Shown: piece after piece, positions 7,646 through 16,023 of the stretch
How positions within the stretch are numbered: position 1 is the first letter of the stretch
How the letters are laid out: every line of letters starts with the position of its first letter
Assembly (NCBI GenBank): GCA_030745835.1
Contig: JASLNU010000058.1
Coordinates: 14,642-78,641, forward strand
Direction: 5' to 3'
From: GCA-2687515 sp002687515
GTDB taxonomy: Bacteria > Pseudomonadota > Alphaproteobacteria > Rhodospirillales > UBA2165
DNA: 64,000 nucleotides
Notes under the pieces: model-generated
Told to the model about the DNA's origin: nothing
The model's database searches: none
The model's input: the letters and a program-made list of their open reading frames with translations, nothing else
Made by a program: the position numbers and the translations under genes

Positions 7646-10327
7646 ATGCCGGTGGTCGGACAGGACAGCTTGAAAACGCGGCGCACGCTGAAGGCGGGCG
7701 GCAGGGCCTACGATTACTACAGCCTCGAAGCGGCCTCTGAAGCCGGGCTCGGCGATATTTCACGGCTGCCCTTTAGCCTCAAAATTCTTTTGGAAAATTT
7801 GCTCCGCTATGAAGACGGCGTCAGTGTCACCACCGGCGATATCAAGGCCCTGGCCGCCTGGCTGGAGGAGCGCCGCTCATCCCACGAAATCGCCTTTCGC
7901 CCGGCGCGTGTCCTGATGCAGGATTTCACCGGCGTGCCGGCGGTGGTCGATCTCGCCGCCATGCGCGAAGCCATGAACGATCTCGGCGGCGATCCGAAAA
8001 AGATCAATCCCCTGAGCCCGGTCGATCTGGTCATCGACCATTCGGTGATGATCGACAAGTTCGGCAGCGAAACCGCCTTCGATGAAAATGTCGAAATGGA
8101 GTTCGAGCGCAACCAGGAACGCTACGAGTTCCTGCGCTGGGGATCGGAGGCTTTCGATAATTTCCGCGTCGTGCCACCGGGCACCGGCATCTGCCATCAG
8201 GTCAATCTGGAATTTTTGGCCGAGACCGTGTGGACCGCCGATGATAACGGCACCGAGATCGCCTATCCCGATACGGTGGTCGGCACCGACAGCCATACGA
8301 CGATGATCAACGGCCTCGCCGTCCTTGGCTGGGGCGTCGGCGGCATCGAGGCCGAAGCCGCGATGCTCGGTCAGCCGGTTTCCATGCTGATCCCCGAAGT
8401 GGTCGGTTTCAAGCTGACCGGCAAGGCGCGCGAAGGCAACACGGCCACCGATCTGGTGCTCACGGTAGTTCAGATGCTGCGCGCCAAGGGCGTGGTCGGC
8501 AAATTCGTCGAATTCTATGGACCGGCGTTGGATTCCCTGTCGCTCCCCGACCGGGCGACGCTGGCCAACATGGCCCCCGAATACGGCGCCACCTGCGGCT
8601 TTTTTCCGATCGACAAGGAAACCATCCGATTCCTGAAATTTACATCGCGCGATGCGGGCCGCGTCGCCCTGGTCGAGGCCTATGCCAAGGCGCAAGGCAT
8701 GTGGCGGGACGCCTCCACCCCCGATCCCGATTTCACCGATACCCTGGAACTGGACATCGGTACCGTCGAGCCGTCGCTTTCCGGCCCGAAACGGCCCCAG
8801 GACCGGATTCCGCTGTCGGGCTCGGCGGCGGCGTTCGAGAAAACCTTGGGCGATGTGGGAAGGGGCTCGGGACCCATCGAAGCGGCGGGCGCCGATTATT
8901 CGGTACAGGACGGCGACGTCGTCATCGCCGCCATCACCTCGTGTACCAACACCTCGAACCCGTCGGTCCTGCTCGCCGCCGGATTGCTGGCGCGCAACGC
9001 GGCGGCCAAGGGGCTCAGGCCCAAACCCTGGGTCAAGACCTCGCTGGCGCCGGGCAGCCAGGTGGTCACCGATTATCTGACCAGCGCCGGCGTTCTCGAA
9101 GATTTGGAAAGCCTTGGCTTCAACGTGGTCGGCTATGGCTGCACCACCTGCATCGGCAATTCGGGGCCGCTGCCCGGTCCGGTCGCCGAAGCCATCGACG
9201 CGGGCGATTTGACGGTCTGTTCGGTGTTGTCCGGCAACCGCAATTTCGAGGGCCGCATCCACGCCCAGATCAAGACCAACTATCTGGCCTCGCCGCCGCT
9301 GGTCGTCGCCTACGGCATCGCCGGCTCGATGACGCGGGATCTCTATAATGATCCCCTCGGCAAGGATTCGGACGGCGGGCTGGTCTATTTGAAGGATATC
9401 TGGCCGAGCAACCAGGAAATTCAGGACGCGGTGGCCGAGCACATCACCCCTGATATGTTCCAGGTGCGCTACGGCGACGAGGTTTGGGCGGGGCCCCGGC
9501 AATGGCAGGATATAAAGTCGGACGGCGAGCTGACCTATGGCTGGCAGGAGCATAGCACTTACGTCAAATATCCGAGCTTCTTCGACGGCATGACCGAGGA
9601 AGCCGGCGATTTTGAGGATGTGGCCGGGGCGCGCGAATTGGCCATTTTGGGCGATTCGGTGACCACCGATCATATTTCCCCGGCCGGCGCCATCGCCGAA
9701 AGCGGCCCGGCGGGCAAGTATCTGACCGAGCGCCAGGTGCGCCCGGCCGAGTTCAATTCCTACGGCTCCCGGCGCGGCAACCACGAAGTGATGATGCGCG
9801 GCACCTTCGCCAATATCCGCATCCGCAACGAAATGGCGCCCGGCACCGAGGGCGGCGTTACCATCCACCAGCCGAGCGGCGTTGAGATGTCGATCTATGA
9901 CGCGGCCATGAAATATGCCGATGACGGCACGCCCCTGGTGATCATCGGCGGCAAGGAATACGGCAGCGGCTCGTCCCGCGACTGGGCCGCCAAGGGCACC
10001 CGGCTGCTCGGCGTCAAAGCGGTGATCGTCGAAAGCTTCGAGCGCATCCACCGCTCCAACCTGGTCGGCATGGGTATCTTGCCGCTGCAATTCAAGGACG
10101 GCCAGACGCGCCAGACCCTGAAACTGGACGGCACCGAGCTTTTTGACATTACCGGCATCGAGGACGGCATCGATCCGCGCATGGACGTGCCCTGCCGGAT
10201 CACCCGCGCCGATGGATCAGGCGAGGATATTTCGCTTCTCTGCCGTATCGATACCGCCGACGAGGTCGAATATTACCGCCACGGCGGCATCCTCCAATAC
10301 GTCCTCCGCCGCCTGAAAGCGGCTTAG
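7646..10327 (+). CDS. acnA: Aconitate hydratase AcnA
   Basis: 893 residues, the full length of the AcnA/IRP type. It interconverts citrate and isocitrate in the TCA cycle. The [4Fe-4S] ligands are C433 (SCTNTSNPS) and C499 and C502 (GCTTCIGNSGPL); the swivel domain has GGKEYGSGSSRDWAAKG. The start is supported by AGGAGGA ending about eight bases upstream. The gene is monocistronic and divergent from ccmA; inverted and direct repeats follow it. Confidence 0.97.
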   Translation: MPVVGQDSLKTRRTLKAGGRAYDYYSLEAASEAGLGDISRLPFSLKILLENLLRYEDGVSVTTGDIKALAAWLEERRSSHEIAFRPARVLMQDFTGVPAVVDLAAMREAMNDLGGDPKKINPLSPVDLVIDHSVMIDKFGSETAFDENVEMEFERNQERYEFLRWGSEAFDNFRVVPPGTGICHQVNLEFLAETVWTADDNGTEIAYPDTVVGTDSHTTMINGLAVLGWGVGGIEAEAAMLGQPVSMLIPEVVGFKLTGKAREGNTATDLVLTVVQMLRAKGVVGKFVEFYGPALDSLSLPDRATLANMAPEYGATCGFFPIDKETIRFLKFTSRDAGRVALVEAYAKAQGMWRDASTPDPDFTDTLELDIGTVEPSLSGPKRPQDRIPLSGSAAAFEKTLGDVGRGSGPIEAAGADYSVQDGDVVIAAITSCTNTSNPSVLLAAGLLARNAAAKGLRPKPWVKTSLAPGSQVVTDYLTSAGVLEDLESLGFNVVGYGCTTCIGNSGPLPGPVAEAIDAGDLTVCSVLSGNRNFEGRIHAQIKTNYLASPPLVVAYGIAGSMTRDLYNDPLGKDSDGGLVYLKDIWPSNQEIQDAVAEHITPDMFQVRYGDEVWAGPRQWQDIKSDGELTYGWQEHSTYVKYPSFFDGMTEEAGDFEDVAGARELAILGDSVTTDHISPAGAIAESGPAGKYLTERQVRPAEFNSYGSRRGNHEVMMRGTFANIRIRNEMAPGTEGGVTIHQPSGVEMSIYDAAMKYADDGTPLVIIGGKEYGSGSSRDWAAKGTRLLGVKAVIVESFERIHRSNLVGMGILPLQFKDGQTRQTLKLDGTELFDITGIEDGIDPRMDVPCRITRADGSGEDISLLCRIDTADEVEYYRHGGILQYVLRRLKAA

Positions 10328-10378
10328 ATCGGGCTTGGTTCTGAACTCATAAAGACGTCATACAGGGCTATTTCGGTG

Positions 10379-10497
10379 GCTAATTCGGTGACAGTTTACT
10401 TTTAGGCAGCAGCTGATTTTTGGCACCTGAACGCGTCACCTAAAAGTAAACTGTCACCGAATTAGCTGGCCTAAAAGTAAACTGTCACCGAATTAGC
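10379..10497. repeat. REP-like element: one inverted and two tandem 28-bp units
   Basis: A 28-base unit at 10379-10406 recurs perfectly as its reverse complement at 10439-10466 and again, in the same inverted orientation, at 10470-10497. The unit core is GGTGACAGTTTACTTTTAGG. Arms 1 and 2 form a 28-bp stem around a 32-base spacer. Perfect identity suggests recent amplification. The form resembles palindromic repeats spread by REP-associated (Y1) transposases, but no transposase is present here, so that link is inference. Confidence 0.75.
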
Positions 10498-10678
10498 TGG
10501 CTCCGAATTATGCGATAGCCCTCCCCCTCGCCGGGGGGAGGGGACGCAAGGCTCGCGGCCGAAGACCTGTCTCGAAACCGCATCCTGAAGAGGGAATTTC
10601 GCCCGGCCGGCCCCCAGTCACGGCACAATCACCGCCATGTGATTGGCGGCGCGCCGGGCCATGGACTAATTTAGTCGC
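10498..10678. other. Intergenic region between the repeat element and the DUF1223 gene
   Basis: A GC hairpin (CCCTCCCC at 10519-10526 against GGGGAGGG at about 10535-10542) is present without a T tract. No coding frame with credible composition was seen. The promoter for the next gene must be here but could not be identified. Confidence 0.5.
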
Positions 10679-11440
10679 ATGAAATTCAGGCAAAAATTAA
10701 CCATCGCGGCGGCCGTGGCTCTGGGCTGGCTGGCGGCGGCGGCGCTGGTGGTTCCGGCGGCGGGCGCGGCCGAGCGCGGCCAGAATAATTTGACGGTGGT
10801 CGAGCTTTATACCTCGCAAGGCTGCTCATCCTGCCCGCCGGCCGATGCCCTGCTTGGCCGCCTTGCCAAACGGGACGGCATCCTGGCGCTGTCCTTCCAT
10901 GTCGATTATTGGGACTATATCGGCTGGAAAGACCCTTACGGCAACGCCACCAACTCGGCCCGCCAACAGGCCTATAAGCGATCCTTCGACCGGTCCTATG
11001 TTTATACGCCGCAGATGGTGATCAACGGCATGATCGAAACCACCGGTTCCAACGAAGCGGGCGTGCTGGCCGGCATCGGACGGGCCGGATCGGCGTCCAA
11101 GGTGCCGATCGGCCTCAGCCGCGATCAATCGGGCGGCCTTCGAATTTCCGTCGCGGCGCTCGATAATCCGATCCAAGCGGCGGTCTGGCTGGCTTTGTTC
11201 GACTTGCAGCAGACAACCCGGGTGCGGCGCGGCGAAAACCGGGGCCGGACCATCAAGAATTACAATGTAGTACGCGAATTCAGCAAAATCGGCGAATGGA
11301 ACGGCACCGCCACGGCACTGACCGTATCGGCCGATAAACTGAAACCTCATGCCGGGCGGGGATGCGGGGTGTTCCTGCAAAGCGAGTTGAAGGGACCGAT
11401 CCTCGGCGCCGCCACGATTAATTTGGAACCCCAGCGGTAG
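10679..11440 (+). CDS. DUF1223 thioredoxin-like secreted protein
   Basis: 253 residues. An N-terminal signal sequence runs to about residue 31 (VVPAAGAAE). The mature protein starts with a thioredoxin-like strand and the redox motif CSSCPPA (C49, C52), followed by FHVDYWDYIGWKDP, a hallmark of DUF1223. Members are thought to be periplasmic thiol-disulfide proteins, but no substrate is known. A hairpin with 9-bp arms spans the stop codon and a strong terminator follows at 11496, so it is a single-gene transcript. Function beyond the fold is unknown. Confidence 0.88.
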   Translation: MKFRQKLTIAAAVALGWLAAAALVVPAAGAAERGQNNLTVVELYTSQGCSSCPPADALLGRLAKRDGILALSFHVDYWDYIGWKDPYGNATNSARQQAYKRSFDRSYVYTPQMVINGMIETTGSNEAGVLAGIGRAGSASKVPIGLSRDQSGGLRISVAALDNPIQAAVWLALFDLQQTTRVRRGENRGRTIKNYNVVREFSKIGEWNGTATALTVSADKLKPHAGRGCGVFLQSELKGPILGAATINLEPQR

Positions 11441-11495
11441 TCCCGGATTACAACGCTCGACCCCCCATTTGAGCGAGACAGGGACTACCCGACTA

Positions 11496-11529
11496 GCGGC
11501 TTGGTTTACATACCAAGCCGCTTTTTTTT
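11496..11529 (+). terminator. Intrinsic terminator after the DUF1223 gene
   Basis: A perfect 10-bp stem (GCGGCTTGGT, 11496-11505, with ACCAAGCCGC, 11512-11521) and six-base loop are followed by eight T residues. This is a textbook factor-independent terminator on the plus strand. Confidence 0.92.
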
Positions 11530-11592
11530 GCCCAACGACGCAGCCTGCCCGGGGATGGCATGGTCGGCCGGGCAGGCGTGCGGTAGGCTCGG
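11530..11592. repeat. Hairpin repeat copy A (pgk-flanking family)
   Basis: GCCCAACGACGCA is followed by a perfect 10-bp stem (GCCTGCCCGG at 11543-11552, CCGGGCAGGC at 11568-11577). The 15-base loop GGATGGCATGGTCGG is shared in form with the copies at 13042, 13391 and 13530. After the stem comes GTGCGGTAGGCTCGG. The rest of the gap up to pgk (11593-11845) shows nothing I can name. Confidence 0.6.
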
Positions 11593-11845
11593 ACCTACCT
11601 TCACGGCCACCCGGGCGCCCCCATCAATCGCTTTCCTTGCGCCAAGAAAAAGTTGGAACCACTGAGACGGTGAGGCGGTGAGATGAAAAAAAGAATCACC
11701 ACGAGAGGGCACAGGGGGCATGGAGAAAAAGTGTTTTTGCGCGCCGGGCCGGCGTTGTTTGTCCTTTCGCCGCCGCCCCTGGAGCAAGTATAATCAGGCG
11801 GCCAAAGAATATTCTGTCCAACCTTTTCAATGAAAATTTCATTCG

Positions 11846-13042
11846 ATGACCGAATTCAAATCCCTTGACGATATCGATTTCGCGGGCAAACGCGTATTTC
11901 TGCGCGCCGATTTGAACGTTCCCATGAATAACCGGGCAATAACCGATGCCGCGCGCATCACCGAAGCCGCCGTGGCTTTGCGCGAACTGCTGGACGGCGG
12001 CGCGGCGGTGGTTCTGGCCAGCCATCTCGGCCGGCCCAAGGGAAAAGCCGTGCCGGAATTTTCCTTGCGGCCGGTCGCCGCGCAGCTGGCCGGTGAGTTG
12101 GGCGGCGCCGCGATTGAATTTGTCGATGGCTGGGGCGGCAGCCGGCCTGAAGATGCGGCGGCCGCGCTTCAGCCGGGCGAGGTTCTATTGCTGGAAAACC
12201 TGCGCTTCGAGCCCGGCGAGGAAGCCAACGACCCGGCATTCGCGGCGCGCCTGGCCGCGCTCGCCGATATCTATGTCGATGACGCCTTTTCCTGCGCCCA
12301 CCGGGCGCATGCCTCGATCATCGGGGTGCCCGGCTTACTACCCGCCGCCGCCGGGCGGCTGATGCAAAAAGAGCTGGAGGCCCTGAAAGCGGCGCTCGAG
12401 GAACCGGAACACCCGGTTGCGGCGATCGTCGGCGGCAACAAGATCTCGACCAAGCTGGGGGTTCTCGAAAACCTGATCGCCAAGGTCGATCACCTGTTGA
12501 TCGGCGGCGCCATGGCGCACACCTTCCTGCTGGCGGACGGCATTGATGTCGGGCGCTCGCTGGCCGAACCGGAGATGGTCGATACCGCCCGCCGGATCAT
12601 CGACGCCGCCAACGGCAATGGCTGCCGGCTTACCCTGCCCACCGACGTGCGCGTCGCCGCCGAGCTGGCCGAGACCGCCGACAGCAAAGCCGTCAGCGTC
12701 GATGCCATCCCGGACCGTATGATGGCCCTCGATATCGGCCCCAAGACGGCGGCCGCAATGAACGCCGTCATTACCCAATGCCGCACCGTGATCTGGAACG
12801 GCCCGCTGGGCGCCTTCGAATTTCCGCCCTTCGATAGCGGCACCAACAGTGTCGCCCGCTTGGTTGCCGAACGGACGCGCAGCGGGGCGCTGAAAAGCAT
12901 CGCCGGCGGCGGCGACACCATGGCGGCATTGGTACAGGCGCGCGCGGCGGCGGATTTTTCCTACGTCTCGCTGGCCGGCGGCGCCTTCCTGGAATGGCTG
13001 CAGGGGCGCGAACTGCCGGGGATCGCGGCGTTAAAAACGTAG
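11846..13042 (+). CDS. pgk: Phosphoglycerate kinase
   Basis: 398 residues, the normal bacterial length. It transfers phosphate between 1,3-bisphosphoglycerate and ADP in glycolysis or gluconeogenesis. Recognisable landmarks are RADLNVP near the N-terminus, SHLGRPKG, LLLENLRF, GGNKISTKLGVLENL, the WNGPLGAFE motif and the C-terminal GGGDTMAALV nucleotide loop. Neighbouring gap and fba genes are absent. Unusually, the gene is flanked on both sides by members of a hairpin repeat family, and the copy after it begins at the stop codon. Confidence 0.97.
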   Translation: MTEFKSLDDIDFAGKRVFLRADLNVPMNNRAITDAARITEAAVALRELLDGGAAVVLASHLGRPKGKAVPEFSLRPVAAQLAGELGGAAIEFVDGWGGSRPEDAAAALQPGEVLLLENLRFEPGEEANDPAFAARLAALADIYVDDAFSCAHRAHASIIGVPGLLPAAAGRLMQKELEALKAALEEPEHPVAAIVGGNKISTKLGVLENLIAKVDHLLIGGAMAHTFLLADGIDVGRSLAEPEMVDTARRIIDAANGNGCRLTLPTDVRVAAELAETADSKAVSVDAIPDRMMALDIGPKTAAAMNAVITQCRTVIWNGPLGAFEFPPFDSGTNSVARLVAERTRSGALKSIAGGGDTMAALVQARAAADFSYVSLAGGAFLEWLQGRELPGIAALKT

Positions 13043-13120
13043 CCCGGCTGGGGATGGCCCAACGATGCAGCCCGTGTGGGGTTGGCCGGGTCGGCCAGCC
13101 GGGCGTGAGACAGGCTCAGG
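13042..13120. repeat. Hairpin repeat copy B, apparently a nested double copy
   Basis: GCCCGGCTGG (13042-13051) pairs perfectly with CCAGCCGGGC (13095-13104). Between them are GGATGG, then a second CCCAACGATGCA segment and an inner arm GCCCGTGTGG that pairs imperfectly with the same right arm, then the loop GGTTGGCCGGGTCGG. GTGAGACAGGCTCAGG follows. It reads as two overlapping copies of the element seen at 11530. Confidence 0.55.
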
Positions 13121-13149
13121 CAAAGGCTGGGAGCGGGCCACCAATTTCC

Positions 13150-13178
13150 TTGACATAGTTCCTGCTTTGTTCTATATT
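13150..13178 (+). promoter_or_regulatory. Sigma-70-type promoter
   Basis: TTGACA (13150-13155), a 17-base spacer and TATATT (13173-13178) form a near-consensus housekeeping promoter on the plus strand. No plus-strand protein gene follows for more than 2 kb, so it most likely drives an RNA. Confidence 0.7.
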
Positions 13179-13184
13179 GGCCTC

Positions 13185-13340
13185 CGCATCTTGAACATTG
13201 TGAATATGTCGATTTAACGGAATGCGCCGGCGGTTTCCCGGGTGTCGCAAGGGGGGTGGTGTGGGCTATTCGTGCCTCCGCCCTGCCATCCCCCTGGCGG
13301 CAAAATGTCCGTAAAAGCCTATAAAAGCCAATAAATGCCT
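13185..13340 (+). ncRNA. Candidate structured small RNA downstream of pgk (6S-like possibility)
   Basis: From the expected start near 13185 the transcript can form a long hairpin. TGTCGC (13243-13248) pairs with GCGGCA (13297-13302), a 10-bp stem follows (13250-13259 with 13286-13295), then GGGC with GCCC. ACGGA (13217-13221) with TCCGT (13308-13312) closes the base, leaving a large asymmetric bubble on the 5' side. Two of the pairs are G-U on the plus strand, which fits plus-strand transcription. A long stem with a central bubble next to a glycolytic gene recalls 6S RNA, but I could not match a 6S consensus and saw no terminator. Confidence 0.4.
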
Positions 13341-13375
13341 ATCATGCCTATGCCGGATTTCACTGAAATATGTCG

Positions 13376-13438
13376 CACCCAACGGCAGCAGGCCAATCGG
13401 GGATGGATGGGTTGGCCGATTGGCCGTCAGGCTGGGCA
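13376..13438. repeat. Hairpin repeat copy C
   Basis: Same design as the copy at 11530: CACCCAACGGCAGCA, a perfect 10-bp stem (GGCCAATCGG at 13391-13400, CCGATTGGCC at 13416-13425) and the 15-base loop GGATGGATGGGTTGG, then GTCAGGCTGGGCA. The stem sequence is unrelated to that of copy A although the loop is conserved. Confidence 0.6.
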
Positions 13439-13529
13439 CCTCGATCGATTTGAATTGGCTGGGCCGGCCATGCGGGCGTCGAACTTGGCGCGGCGGTTAT
13501 TTGGGGTGAGGGGGAGCGGTAAATGAGGC

Positions 13530-13605
13530 GCCGGCTTGGCCGAGCATACTCCGCCGAAGCTGCCGCTTCGGCTGCGCAGGCCGACCCAGCCAACCCCAAG
13601 CCGGC
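13530..13605 (-). repeat. Hairpin repeat copy D (minus orientation, extended loop)
   Basis: GCCGGCTTGG (13530-13539) and CCAAGCCGGC (13596-13605) are perfect 10-bp arms. On the minus strand the loop begins GGTTGGCTGGGTCGG, one base different from the loop of copy B, and ends CTCGG. A 7-bp hairpin (CCGAAGC with GCTTCGG) lies inside. It stands right after the stop of the minus-strand chemoreceptor-like gene. Confidence 0.5.
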
Positions 13606-13610
13606 TTGAG

Positions 13611-15509
13611 TTACTCCGGATCCCCGCCCGAGGAATAGTTGGGCAGGGCGCCGCCTTCCAGTTTGATCTTGCCCAGGAGGTCGTCGAGCTTGCCGCGCAG
13701 TTCTTCCGATTGCTGCAAAAGGACGGTGGCCACGTCGAGGGCGTCGGAGGAGGATTCGGCGGCGAATTCGAGGGCCACGTCGTTGACCGCGCCGATGGTC
13801 TCGCCGATCTGCTGGATCGAGCGGATGGCCTGGTTGGTGCCCGATTGGATAACGCCGATGCGGTCGCTTAAGGACTGGCCGATGCTGCGCACCGCGCCGT
13901 TTTCGTCGTCGCGCCGCTTGTCGGCCAGAAGGACCAGGTTTGCCTGATCGCCGACGGGCGGCTCGTCGGTCAATTGCGACTGCACCACCAAGAGGCTCAT
14001 CTGGTCGGAAATACTGGCCATCAGGGTTTCGGTCTGATCGATGCGGTTAAGCGAACTGGCGAGGCCGTTGATGATCATCTCGGTGCGTTCGGCCTCGTGC
14101 GCCGCCGTCGATGCGTTCTGGCTGGTTTCCGCCAACTGCCGCGAGAGATCGGCGATATTGATGTTGGAAAGGTTCTGCAAGCCGGCGGCCGGCGCCAGCA
14201 CCTCGGTGCTTTCGGGCTGCGTCGCGGCGTCCTCGGCGGCGTCCGCCGCCGTGTCTTCTGATGCGTCCTCCGGGGCCGTATCTTCTGAAGTCGCCGCCTC
14301 CGCGCTTGCCGCCGCCCGGGCACTTGCCGCGGCTTCGGCCTCGGCCTTTTGCAGGCGCAGCTCCAACTCGTCGCGCAGGCGCTGGGCATGGGCCATGTTC
14401 TCGCGAAACTGGACTAGCGCGTGGGCAAGCTCGCCGGTCTCGTCATAATTGCCGAGCGCCGGAATGCCGGTGCCATGATCGCCGCGCGCCAGGAAACTTG
14501 CCGCATGGGCCAGGCCGCGCACCGGTTTGGTGACGCTTGCCAGCATCAGCAGCGCCGCCAGGATCAGCACCGCCAGGATGGCGCCGCCGCCGCCGGCCAG
14601 CAATTGGCGCACCAGGTTTTGCGTTTCGGCGGCGAATTGGCGCGCCGACAGATCCAAATTGCCGCCGAACAGCGCCAAGGTCTGGATATTGGGGGCAATA
14701 TAGGCGTCGATCTCGTCGAGACGGGAGACCTCGCGGCCGAACATCTCGCGCATGCGCAGCAATTGGGTCAGGTCGGCGCCATAGGCGCTGGCCAGTTTGG
14801 CCAGGCCGGCCCGCGCCGTGGCCTCGATCGGCGCCTTGGAAATCGCCTGCGCCAGTTTCCGCAGTTCGGCGCGGGCGACTTTTTCGTTGGGCGCGGCGCC
14901 GTCCCTGGCGGCGGCGGCTTCGATCAGGCGCAGGCGGCCGAGGCCGCTGGCCAACGCCGCCCGGTTGATTTTGGCCAATTCACCTTCGAGCTTGTCGCCC
15001 AGCGCCCGCGCATTGCCGATCAATCCGGTGCGTGGGCGGGCACCCAAGAGGACGGCGATCTTGGCGGCGTTGTGAAAATGGGTGGCGTGCTGGGTGAAAC
15101 CGTCGTTGAGCGTCAACGCCGTTTTCTGGCCGTCGATGGCGGCCGGGTTTTCGATCAGGGTTTTCAGGTTGCTGCTGAGCGCCTCGATGCCGCGGTCGTA
15201 ATCCTTGACCAGGGTCTCGGCTTTCGCCGCCAGCATGTTCCGGTGGCTTCCCAGTTCGGCCAGCGCCGCCGCCTGCACCTTGCCGATACTGCGCTGGATC
15301 TGCATCGCCGCCTGCAAGCGTTGCAGCGCCGCCTCGGAGCGCTGATCGGCGACATAGAACAGCCCGGCGAAGCCGGCGATGGCGGCAATGGAGAGGACGA
15401 TCAAGCCGGCCATGCGCGCGCGCAGGCTCATACCGCCCAACAGTGTCCGTTGCATAGCATGTTCCCGTGGACCGGGAAGCCTGTCGCTGATGGTATCCTC
15501 GCCCGCCAT
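13611..15509 (-). CDS. Chemoreceptor-like membrane protein with degenerate signalling domain
   Basis: 632 residues. Two membrane segments (about 33-54 and 307-328) enclose a helical periplasmic domain, followed by a HAMP-like region (about 329-380), an Ala/Glu/Asp-rich linker (about 385-445) and a coiled-coil tail. This is the plan of a methyl-accepting chemotaxis protein. However, the highly conserved receptor tip (EIADQTNLLALNAAIEAA type) is missing; the corresponding stretch reads SISDQMSLLVVQSQL. It therefore probably does not engage CheA and CheW normally. The start at 15509 was chosen for AAGGTG seven bases upstream; ATGs at 15545 and 15455 are alternatives. No che genes are nearby. Confidence 0.75.
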   Translation of the reverse strand: MAGEDTISDRLPGPREHAMQRTLLGGMSLRARMAGLIVLSIAAIAGFAGLFYVADQRSEAALQRLQAAMQIQRSIGKVQAAALAELGSHRNMLAAKAETLVKDYDRGIEALSSNLKTLIENPAAIDGQKTALTLNDGFTQHATHFHNAAKIAVLLGARPRTGLIGNARALGDKLEGELAKINRAALASGLGRLRLIEAAAARDGAAPNEKVARAELRKLAQAISKAPIEATARAGLAKLASAYGADLTQLLRMREMFGREVSRLDEIDAYIAPNIQTLALFGGNLDLSARQFAAETQNLVRQLLAGGGGAILAVLILAALLMLASVTKPVRGLAHAASFLARGDHGTGIPALGNYDETGELAHALVQFRENMAHAQRLRDELELRLQKAEAEAAASARAAASAEAATSEDTAPEDASEDTAADAAEDAATQPESTEVLAPAAGLQNLSNINIADLSRQLAETSQNASTAAHEAERTEMIINGLASSLNRIDQTETLMASISDQMSLLVVQSQLTDEPPVGDQANLVLLADKRRDDENGAVRSIGQSLSDRIGVIQSGTNQAIRSIQQIGETIGAVNDVALEFAAESSSDALDVATVLLQQSEELRGKLDDLLGKIKLEGGALPNYSSGGDPE

Positions 15510-15649
15510 TTCAAGCACCTTGGTTTCAGTTCCACCGATCGGCAATCTCGTTGCGGCGGTCCCCGGGCGCCGGATTAACGGCCTCGCTGCAAGCCCATTT
15601 TATATCGGATAGCCGAGCCCGGGCAATCGGCATCGCGCCAATCGCCCAC

Positions 15650-15658
15650 TTATCCACA
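15650..15658 (+). promoter_or_regulatory. Single consensus DnaA box
   Basis: TTATCCACA matches the DnaA box consensus exactly. It stands alone in the intergenic region between two divergent genes, so it may be a chance match or a DnaA-responsive promoter site. Confidence 0.35.
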
Positions 15659-15746
15659 GATATCGACTGATTCCTACCCGAATCGGCCAAAAATCATGGG
15701 CCGTTCTTAGAATCCGTTAACATTTACCGGTCATAATCGACCCGTC

Positions 15747-15971
15747 ATGAGCGAAGATCTGCGAATCGTTTCCGATCCGGCGCAAGGCCAAGGGGCGTCC
15801 CAGAGGGCGGCCCGCGCCGACGCCTTTACCGGATACCGGGCACGGGTATCGGTGCCGATGGACGGGCCGGAAGTGCGCCGCGCCGTCGACAAGTTGAACC
15901 GGGTGCTGGATTCGGGCCGGCCGCTGCGCCACGACGTGCCGCGCGGGTTCTATCTCAATCTCCGGGTCTAA
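15747..15971 (+). CDS. Small hypothetical protein
   Basis: 74 residues, basic, no membrane segment or signal sequence. It ends in RPLRHDVPRGFYLNLRV after an amphipathic helix (VRRAVDKLNRVLDS), a pattern that looks constrained. Codon use matches the neighbouring genes, and it is the only credible plus-strand frame in a stretch of minus-strand genes. I do not know a function. It is divergent from the chemoreceptor-like gene and converges on ftsY, whose stop is 52 bases away. Confidence 0.6.
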   Translation: MSEDLRIVSDPAQGQGASQRAARADAFTGYRARVSVPMDGPEVRRAVDKLNRVLDSGRPLRHDVPRGFYLNLRV

Positions 15972-16023
15972 TCAGAGCCCGCCCAGTCTTAAATATCGAT
16001 TAGTCTTCCACATCCAATAGGGC

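Noticed and set aside
7461..7763. 100-codon minus-strand frame overlapping the acnA start
   Set aside because: It runs antisense into acnA and has proline/arginine/serine-rich shadow composition.
7877..10090. Very long (737-codon) open frame antisense to acnA
   Set aside because: It is a GC-rich mirror of the acnA reading frame with no domain signature; acnA itself has all catalytic motifs.
11530..11580. Integron attC site
   Set aside because: The GTTRRRY core and matching inverse core are absent at the ends of the hairpin.
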